From Nitrososphaeraceae archaeon (GTDB lineage: Archaea; Thermoproteota; Nitrososphaeria; Nitrososphaerales; Nitrososphaeraceae): a stretch of DNA of 6,915 nucleotides. Where the stretch lies: assembly GCA_025936955.1 (NCBI GenBank), contig JAICSL010000090.1, forward strand, positions 1-6,915. Direction: 5' to 3'. Made by a program: the position numbers and the translations under genes. The notes under the pieces were generated by a model. That model made no database searches. It was not told the DNA's origin and was given only the letters and a program-made list of their open reading frames with translations. Within the stretch, counting starts at the first letter, position 1; each line of letters starts with the position of its first letter. Of this stretch, positions 1 to 4,717 are shown one piece after another.

Positions 1-8
1 ATTACAAA

Positions 9-476
9 ATGCCATTCATTTTAACTTCCATAGTAGCTGTGATCATGACAATACAGTCAACTACCACAATAAATTCCAATTCGTATTTTGCATGGCTTTT
101 TCCTCTTTACCTCTGCAATATAATTCCAGCTTTGGTTGCAGATAGCTTGATATTCCGACATTTGCAAAAAAAGAAGGCTGATCCATCATACTTGTCTAGC
201 TTAGACAAAAACAATATGGACGATAATGCAAGGAAATGGTATTTGATTGCATCTATTATTGTTTCATTGTTTTATACAACACTTTTCTTTCCATGGACAA
301 TTGATGTCTATGGAGGTTATTTTGAACCACCAAAAACACTAAGAACGGAGCAATTTTTTATTCAACTGCTGATTCCTGTAATTATACCCGTTACGGTTCC
401 TGTTTCTATAGTTTCTTCTCTGGTAGGAGGGCTGGTAGCACAGATGCTGATGAACACAAGAAAATATTTAGTATAA
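9..476 (+). CDS. Hypothetical multi-pass membrane protein, possibly 5'-truncated by window edge
   Basis: I do not recognise this protein. From the ATG at 9 it encodes 155 residues with about four hydrophobic segments: roughly residues 2-15, 25-48 (with a P-L-Y-L-C-N-I-I-P core), 76-97 and 117-146. A charged loop at about 50-74 (HLQKKK then several Asp/Lys) separates segments two and three. An aromatic, proline-containing loop (FFPWTIDVYGGYF, about 93-105) separates segments three and four. By the positive-inside rule the Lys-rich loop is probably cytoplasmic, which is inference. The frame stays open to the left edge (codons at 3-8 are not stops), and the first Met falls at the start of a hydrophobic segment without a basic flank. 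The true start may therefore lie outside the window, making this the C-terminal part of a longer protein. The stop is TAA at 474-476. It lies 122 bp before pyrB on the same strand, but dyads and a TATA-like box in the gap suggest separate transcription. Confidence 0.7.
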   Translation: MPFILTSIVAVIMTIQSTTTINSNSYFAWLFPLYLCNIIPALVADSLIFRHLQKKKADPSYLSSLDKNNMDDNARKWYLIASIIVSLFYTTLFFPWTIDVYGGYFEPPKTLRTEQFFIQLLIPVIIPVTVPVSIVSSLVGGLVAQMLMNTRKYLV

Positions 477-501
477 CTCTATACTGAATCCAATAAGGAA
501 T

Positions 502-514
502 AGAATCTGATTCT
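502..514. promoter_or_regulatory. Perfect 13-bp dyad upstream of the pyrB TATA box
   Basis: AGAATC-T-GATTCT is a perfect inverted repeat with a single central base, 16 bp upstream of the TATA-like box at 531-540 and 25 bp after the preceding stop codon. The one-base centre makes it a poor RNA hairpin but a reasonable binding site for a dimeric regulator. The role as an operator is inferred from symmetry and position only. Confidence 0.35.
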
Positions 515-530
515 GAAGTATCGGTAATGT

Positions 531-540
531 TATATATAAA
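531..540 (+). promoter_or_regulatory. Probable archaeal TATA box for pyrB
   Basis: TATATATAAA is the best archaeal TATA-box match in the gap before pyrB. Transcription would be expected to begin about 25 bp downstream, near 560-566, giving a leader of about 35 nt that includes the ribosome-binding site. A second, weaker AT element (TTTATTATA, 562-570) lies 32 bp downstream and could be an alternative box, but it would leave almost no leader. Confidence 0.5.
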
Positions 541-554
541 ACGGATTTCGTATT
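536..554. repeat. Copy 1 of a 19-bp near-identical direct repeat flanking pyrB
   Basis: This is the partner of 1681-1699, with one mismatch (C at 542 against G at 1687). Its left part overlaps the TATA-like element and its right end abuts the inverted repeat starting at 554. The function is unknown. Confidence 0.5.
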
Positions 555-576
555 GGTAATGTTTATTATATTACCA
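554..576 (+). promoter_or_regulatory. Inverted repeat TGGTAAT-N9-ATTACCA at the expected pyrB transcription start
   Basis: Seven-base arms at 554-560 and 570-576 are perfectly complementary around a nine-base AT-rich centre. The element spans the transcription start predicted from the TATA box at 531-540. It could be an operator that blocks initiation, or a short leader hairpin just before the ribosome-binding site. The left arm also belongs to a direct repeat: GGTAATGTT occurs at 523-531 and 555-563, 32 bp apart. Confidence 0.35.
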
Positions 577-582
577 TTTGAG

Positions 583-590
583 TAGGAGAT
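583..590 (+). promoter_or_regulatory. Ribosome-binding site deciding the GTG start of pyrB
   Basis: TAGGAGAT (GGAG at 585-588) lies about 10 bases before the GTG at 599. It supports a GTG start, because no in-frame ATG occurs early in the gene and the N-terminal residues after the GTG align with the usual start of aspartate transcarbamoylases. A second purine stretch, AGGAAAG at 591-597, is too close to the codon to be the main site. Confidence 0.55.
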
Positions 591-598
591 AGGAAAGC

Positions 599-1534
599 GT
601 GTCTAATAATCATTTTTATAATCGAGATATCATTTCGATTAAGGATTTTACTAAGGAGGATCTCGAATTTATTTTCTCTGCTACTAACAAGATCAGCAGC
701 TTGAGACCGAATGAAAAGAGCGAATTTGGTAAGGGCAGAACCTTAGGATACATATTCTATGAACCCAGTACAAGGACTAGAATGAGCTTTGAATCAGCCA
801 TGGCATCTCTCGGTGGAATCTCTATTGGCATATTTGATCCCAAATCATCTTCAATTGAAAAAGGTGAAAGCTTAGCAGACACTATCAGAACAATGGATCT
901 CTATTCTGATATTATCGTTTTACGACATCCATTGGATGGATCTAGTAGATTTGCTAGTGAATTATCAAATAATCCAATAATTAATGCAGGCAGCGGAAGC
1001 GAAGAACACCCCACTCAAGCGATGCTTGATCTATATACCATAATGAAGGAAAAAAATAAAATTGATGGTCTTTCAATAGGTGTTATTGGAGACCTAAAAT
1101 ATGGCAGAACAGTGTATTCTCTCCTATATGGTCTAGCAAATTACAATGTAGACATTCATCTAATATCACCGTCTACATTGCGTATTAGAAGAGAATCCAT
1201 TTATGATGTACAAGATAAATTGAACATTTATGAATATAGTCAGATTGAAGACGTTTTGGACAAACTTGATGTTATCTACGTTACGAGAATACAGAGAGAA
1301 AGATTTCCGGACTTACAGGAATATGAAAAAGTAAAGGGCACGTATACTATCGATGATAGCATCCTCTCAAAAGCAAAACCAAATGTTTCCATAATGCATC
1401 CAATGCCAAGAACAGAAGAAATCTCACACTCTATCGACGGTACAAAGAATGCAATTTACTTTAAGCAGGCTGCCTATGGTAAGGAATTAAGATCAGCTCT
1501 TCTTGCATTAGTATTAAACGAAAATCCAATATGA
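599..1534 (+). CDS. pyrB: Aspartate carbamoyltransferase, catalytic subunit
   Basis: PyrB condenses carbamoyl phosphate with L-aspartate to N-carbamoyl-L-aspartate, the committed cytoplasmic step of de novo pyrimidine synthesis. The 311 residues match the usual length of the family (about 310). Visible motifs, in order: the carbamoyl-phosphate loop S-T-R-T-R at 57-61; the 80s loop with K88 in SIEKGES; R109 in VLRHP; H137 and Q140 in EEHPTQ; R170 in GDLKYGRT; R230 and Q232 in VTRIQRER; and HPMPR at 267-271. These correspond to the E. coli catalytic residues Arg54, Lys84, Arg105, His134, Gln137, Arg167, Arg229 and Gln231. Overall it resembles the enteric/archaeal type that normally assembles with the regulatory chain PyrI. 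No pyrI follows: after the TGA stop come 165 non-coding bases and then the convergent nrdJ. It begins with GTG behind a clear ribosome-binding site. Nothing suggests damage. Confidence 0.96.
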   Translation: MSNNHFYNRDIISIKDFTKEDLEFIFSATNKISSLRPNEKSEFGKGRTLGYIFYEPSTRTRMSFESAMASLGGISIGIFDPKSSSIEKGESLADTIRTMDLYSDIIVLRHPLDGSSRFASELSNNPIINAGSGSEEHPTQAMLDLYTIMKEKNKIDGLSIGVIGDLKYGRTVYSLLYGLANYNVDIHLISPSTLRIRRESIYDVQDKLNIYEYSQIEDVLDKLDVIYVTRIQRERFPDLQEYEKVKGTYTIDDSILSKAKPNVSIMHPMPRTEEISHSIDGTKNAIYFKQAAYGKELRSALLALVLNENPI

Positions 1535-1553
1535 GATGCAATTATCCTACATT

Positions 1554-1574
1554 ATGAGATTTCTCATTAGTTTT
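1554..1574 (+). terminator. Weak candidate terminator of pyrB
   Basis: ATGAGA-TT-TCTCAT (1554-1567) can form a short stem 20 bases after the pyrB stop, followed by TTTT at 1571-1574. The stem is small and AT-rich. Archaeal termination depends mainly on U-rich tracts, so this is only a candidate. A longer U-rich stretch downstream (about 1614-1630) is an alternative. Confidence 0.3.
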
Positions 1575-1613
1575 CACAGAATACAATCTTATTTTGTAAA
1601 ATGTAAACTAACA

Positions 1614-1630
1614 TTATATTTGTTTTATTA
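1614..1630 (+). terminator. U-rich tract, alternative pyrB terminator
   Basis: The plus strand from 1614 to 1630 is almost entirely T and A (TATATTTGTTTTATTA), about 80 bases beyond the pyrB stop and before the convergent nrdJ end. T-rich stretches of this kind are the usual archaeal termination signal. No associated hairpin was found. Confidence 0.3.
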
Positions 1631-1670
1631 TAGGACACTTTACCATTCTAATTTATTACTGCACGATCAC

Positions 1671-1675
1671 AAAAA
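1671..1675 (-). terminator. T5 tract downstream of nrdJ, candidate terminator
   Basis: On the minus strand a TTTTT run lies about 25 bases after the nrdJ stop codon (TAG at 1702-1700), preceded by a TTTT at 1686-1683. Short oligo-T tracts directly after genes are typical of archaeal intrinsic termination. No strong hairpin accompanies it. Confidence 0.35.
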
Positions 1676-1680
1676 TTCAG

Positions 1681-1699
1681 ATAAAAGGGATTTCGTATT
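1681..1699. repeat. Copy 2 of a 19-bp near-identical direct repeat flanking pyrB
   Basis: ATAAAAGGGATTTCGTATT at 1681-1699 matches 536-554 (ATAAAACGGATTTCGTATT) at 18 of 19 positions in the same orientation. Copy 1 overlaps the end of the pyrB TATA box; copy 2 touches the nrdJ stop codon. The pair brackets pyrB almost exactly. Confidence 0.5.
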
Positions 1700-4423
1700 C
1701 TAACCTGAAATGCAGCTACTGAAACCACATTCAATACACATATTGCATCCTTCAGTAATTATTAGTTTTGCTTGACAAGTTGGACAGACTTCATATTCAT
1801 ATTCAATTGGGGATACCTGTACCATCTTTTTCGTGATTTCGATCTGTTCGGTATTCGATATCTTTTGAGGCTTGATTTCTTCATTTAGAATTTCTGGCTC
1901 GCGTAAGATTTTCCAAATTTGTTCTTTAACATATGGTTCCACTATGTTTGTACGTATATAGTTAATTGCATATTTACTAGGTGTCACAGTGAATCCTTTT
2001 TCCTTTGTATTATTCCCTGTAATATGCAGTACTTGTTGATTTCGTGAACCATCTCTATAAACAGTGACACCTTTCAAACCTAGATCATGTGACAGAAGAT
2101 AAGCACACTTCACATCTTCTGCAGTCACATCCCCAGGCATATTGATTGTCTTTGCAATAGCATTACTTATCCATTTCTGCCAAATGGCTTGAGCCATCAG
2201 ATGGTCAGTCCAGTGGATATCAATTGCAGTAACAAAGGTTTTCTGAATCCATTCTGGGATCTCGTTCAATCCACACGCTGAACCATAGTTATTCGCAATC
2301 TTAGTTAGTATTTCATCGTTATATAGGCCGTTTTCCTTCAATATATTTTCAAAGATTTTATCAGTATAGAAGAACCTGCCAACTGTCACACGTTTTTCAA
2401 AAACTAGTGCAAATATAGGTTCGACACCATTTGAAGTATCTGCAATCATAGACAGAGTACCTGTTGGAGCAATTGTTGAAGTCCAAGAGTTCCTGATACC
2501 CTGTATTTTGATTTTTTCAATTAACGAGTCCCAGTCGTAAGAATGTGTTTCTTTTGGAAGATCATAATATCCAGCAATTGGAATTTTGCCAGCCATGTAT
2601 TCTGTTTCTTTGAATAGAGGAAATGAACCTCTCGACTTTGCAATTGCAACGCTCTCTTCCATGCTATAATATGATAGCGCTTCTGCTAATTTATTCATAA
2701 ATTCATAGCCATCTCTAGAGTTATACGGAATTCTAATTAAGAAAAGTAGATCTGCGATACCCATTATACCAAGACCTATCCTTCTGGTGAGCTTTGTATT
2801 AATATCAATCTCTTCTACTGGATATTTGTTCATATCAATTACATTATCAAGGAACTTTGTTGACAATCTAATTGTCTGTTCATACCTTTGCCAATCGAAT
2901 TCATATAGTCCATCTGCCTTACGCTTTACAAAATTCGCGAGATTAATAGAGCCCAGATTGCATGATTCATAAGAATATAATGATTGTTCACCACAAGGAT
3001 TTGTGGCACGTAGTGGTCCACCTTTTGCATTCATGCAGGGATTATATTTATTAATATTGTCAAAGAAAATAACACCTGGTTCTGCACTTTTCCATGCACT
3101 AAATGCAATCAAATCAAGTAACTGATGTGAATCGATTTGTTTTATTGGTTCCTTGGTTCTTGGATTATGTAATATATACTTATGATTATCTTTATTTACA
3201 AGTGATTGCCAAAAATCTTCCCAAACACCTACACTAACATTAAAGTTCTCAAAGACACCAGGTTTTGTCTTAGCGATTATAAACTTTTCAATATCGGGAT
3301 GCCATGTCTCTAGAATACCCATATTTGCCCCACGCCTCTTTCCACCTTGTTTCACTACATCTGTAATTGTATCAATAATCCTCATGAATGATGTGGGTCC
3401 TGAAGCAACCCCTGACGTGGAGGCGACGATATCACCTTCAGGTCTTAGATCAGAATAGTTTATTCCTACGCCTCCGCCTGATTTAAATATCATAGCTGCA
3501 TCAGTCGATGACTGCATAATCTTGTACATATCATCTGGCATGTCAAGAACAAAACATGCAGATAGCTGGCCAAGCCCTGCACCTGCATTCATCAGTGTAG
3601 GAGTATTTGGAAGAAAATCTCTAGAGACCATTAAATCATAATATTCTTTAATATTTTCTTCATATGTTGCTAGTTTTCCTTCAGCTATCAATCTAAGTAG
3701 ATCTCTAAAGCTTAATCGCATCTGTCCACTATTTGAGAGGGAGATATAATGTCGAATTAACGATTCGAAATGATATTTATTTAGATAATAACTTCCAATC
3801 TTTAACTTTCCATCAAAGTCATCAATTTTATTATAATATTTTTCTGCTTCTTCGATATTTTGAATATATCCTCCAGAAAGACTAAACAATCGCGAATCTT
3901 GCATTAGATCTGGAATTGCTACTAATATTGCAACTCGTTCGAACATCTGTTTTGGACCTTCTATAATTTCATTATTGTCATCCCTTGTTAGATAACGTGA
4001 GGCTAAGATTCTCAATGAATTAACATCGAACACTTTATCGACCTCGTCAAGTTCTTTTTTATTTAGAATCCTCATTTTCTCGTCGCGAACTTTTCGTCGT
4101 TCGTGTCTATATAGAATGTAAGCCTTTGCTGTTTCAGATAGACTCTCTTCAATAAGTATGGATTCTACTATATCTTGAACATCTTCAACACTTGGAATTT
4201 CATTTTTTTCAATTGAATGATATCCTTGTTGAATCATCTTTTTTACAACCCTTTCAGATAATCTTTCGGCCAATACATAATCTGGCTTGCCAGTGGCAAC
4301 AAGTGCCTTGTATATCGCATTGGATATCTTAGTATATACAAAATTTACTACTCTACCATCTCTTTTCTTTATATACATAATCAAATTTTCCTTTGAATTG
4401 TTAATTTCAGTACTCCTTGTCAT
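1700..4423 (-). CDS. nrdJ: Adenosylcobalamin-dependent (class II) ribonucleoside reductase with ATP-cone
   Basis: NrdJ reduces ribonucleotides to deoxyribonucleotides using a radical generated from adenosylcobalamin, without needing oxygen. Domains in its 907 residues: an ATP-cone at about 16-110 with the canonical KKRDGRVVNF start; an RNR N-terminal region to about 270; the catalytic barrel from PNTPTLMNAG (272-281); GGGVGINYS (316-324); VASGPTSF (339-346); RRGANM (363-368); NPCGE (475-479); and APTGTLS (652-658). Redox cysteines C290 and C488 and the thiyl-radical C477, with N475 and E479, are present, and C477-C488 keep the usual 11-residue spacing. KGVTVYRDGSR (784-794) precedes a tail with six cysteines (880, 883, 893, 896, 899, 904) that fits the regenerating/zinc-binding end. 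No intein interrupts it. ATG at 4423 has a TATA-like element 27 bp upstream and GGTGAT just before it. The ATG at 4378 (Met16, behind AAAGGA) is an alternative closer to the ATP-cone. It appears fully active. Confidence 0.96.
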   Translation of the reverse strand: MTRSTEINNSKENLIMYIKKRDGRVVNFVYTKISNAIYKALVATGKPDYVLAERLSERVVKKMIQQGYHSIEKNEIPSVEDVQDIVESILIEESLSETAKAYILYRHERRKVRDEKMRILNKKELDEVDKVFDVNSLRILASRYLTRDDNNEIIEGPKQMFERVAILVAIPDLMQDSRLFSLSGGYIQNIEEAEKYYNKIDDFDGKLKIGSYYLNKYHFESLIRHYISLSNSGQMRLSFRDLLRLIAEGKLATYEENIKEYYDLMVSRDFLPNTPTLMNAGAGLGQLSACFVLDMPDDMYKIMQSSTDAAMIFKSGGGVGINYSDLRPEGDIVASTSGVASGPTSFMRIIDTITDVVKQGGKRRGANMGILETWHPDIEKFIIAKTKPGVFENFNVSVGVWEDFWQSLVNKDNHKYILHNPRTKEPIKQIDSHQLLDLIAFSAWKSAEPGVIFFDNINKYNPCMNAKGGPLRATNPCGEQSLYSYESCNLGSINLANFVKRKADGLYEFDWQRYEQTIRLSTKFLDNVIDMNKYPVEEIDINTKLTRRIGLGIMGIADLLFLIRIPYNSRDGYEFMNKLAEALSYYSMEESVAIAKSRGSFPLFKETEYMAGKIPIAGYYDLPKETHSYDWDSLIEKIKIQGIRNSWTSTIAPTGTLSMIADTSNGVEPIFALVFEKRVTVGRFFYTDKIFENILKENGLYNDEILTKIANNYGSACGLNEIPEWIQKTFVTAIDIHWTDHLMAQAIWQKWISNAIAKTINMPGDVTAEDVKCAYLLSHDLGLKGVTVYRDGSRNQQVLHITGNNTKEKGFTVTPSKYAINYIRTNIVEPYVKEQIWKILREPEILNEEIKPQKISNTEQIEITKKMVQVSPIEYEYEVCPTCQAKLIITEGCNMCIECGFSSCISG

Positions 4424-4445
4424 ATCACCACAGAAACTTAAATCA

Positions 4446-4454
4446 GTTTAAAAG
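4446..4454 (-). promoter_or_regulatory. Probable TATA box of nrdJ (leaderless or near-leaderless)
   Basis: On the minus strand this reads CTTTTAAAC and is centred about 27 bp before the ATG at 4423. That is the spacing expected if transcription starts at or next to the start codon, so the mRNA may be leaderless. This favours the start at 4423 over Met16, although the GGTGAT directly before the ATG also resembles part of a Shine-Dalgarno sequence. Confidence 0.4.
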
Positions 4455-4456
4455 CA

Positions 4457-4464
4457 TTAGCTAA
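4457..4464. promoter_or_regulatory. Palindrome TTAGCTAA next to the nrdJ TATA box
   Basis: A perfect 8-bp palindrome sits 2 bp upstream of the TATA-like box, over the position where TFB contacts DNA. It overlaps one copy of the recurring CATTAG motif (4455-4460). A regulator bound here would be well placed to affect nrdJ initiation. Short palindromes are common in AT-rich DNA, so this rests on position. Confidence 0.3.
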
Positions 4465-4470
4465 CTAAAA

Positions 4471-4480
4471 AACATTAGAT
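4471..4480. repeat. AACATTAGAT repeat, copy near nrdJ
   Basis: AACATTAGAT at 4471-4480 recurs exactly at 4603-4612 in the same orientation. A shorter core, CATTAG, also occurs at 4455-4460. All three copies lie in the 294-bp gap upstream of nrdJ. They could be binding sites, but repeats of this length are only mildly unexpected in such AT-rich sequence. Confidence 0.35.
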
Positions 4481-4602
4481 CATAGGTGTAAATATTCAGT
4501 ATAACATTTTGATAAAAAGTAACCTTTAGTACCTCATAAACTAAATAATCAACAGAATAGTGATGGGGCAATAGCTTTTCTCTAGCAAATTGAATAATCA
4601 AT

Positions 4603-4612
4603 AACATTAGAT
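4603..4612. repeat. AACATTAGAT repeat, distal copy
   Basis: This is the exact partner of 4471-4480, 132 bp away. It lies just before the tandem GTATTATG repeat. Confidence 0.35.
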
Positions 4613-4615
4613 AAA

Positions 4616-4637
4616 GTATTATGGTATTATGGTATTA
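4616..4637. repeat. Short tandem repeat, 8-bp unit GTATTATG, about 2.75 copies
   Basis: The unit GTATTATG occurs twice in full (4616-4623, 4624-4631), followed by GTATTA (4632-4637). It lies mid-gap, about 80 bp after the stop of the upstream minus-strand gene and 190 bp before nrdJ. It may be a slippage-prone microsatellite or a tandem binding site; the sequence does not tell which. Confidence 0.6.
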
Positions 4638-4717
4638 CATAATTTCTATTCTACTATTATCATTTTGTCAATATAATGTTCATTGATCTTGGATTCTATC
4701 AAGGCTGATTAGTTGAC

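Larger units (their letters stand above)
4424..4717. other. Intergenic region between the HTH-NrdD-like gene and nrdJ
   Basis: This 294-bp AT-rich gap separates two genes on the minus strand. It holds the likely nrdJ TATA box, the TTAGCTAA palindrome, two AACATTAGAT copies, the tandem GTATTATG repeat, and a minus-strand T5 run (4514-4518) that might end the upstream transcript. I found no convincing small coding frame on either strand and no tRNA-like fold. Its length and contents suggest nrdJ is transcribed from its own promoter rather than only by read-through. Confidence 0.6.

Noticed and set aside
1535..1699. Small coding gene between pyrB and nrdJ
   Set aside because: The ATG overlapping the pyrB stop closes after eight codons, and no other frame has a credible start, ribosome-binding site and length.
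2045..2074. GLKGVTVYRDGSR in NrdJ, where many class II enzymes have GCKG
   Set aside because: The Cys is not one of the redox or radical residues, all of which are present elsewhere, so the change is unlikely to matter.
1700..4423. Intein in nrdJ, a common insertion target in archaea
   Set aside because: The catalytic motifs follow each other with normal spacing, and no splicing-junction or homing-endonuclease motifs appear.
4558..4620. C/D-box-like RNA starting at GTGATGG in the nrd gap
   Set aside because: The C box is imperfect and no D box (CTGA) occurs at a suitable distance, so there is no support for an snoRNA-like RNA.
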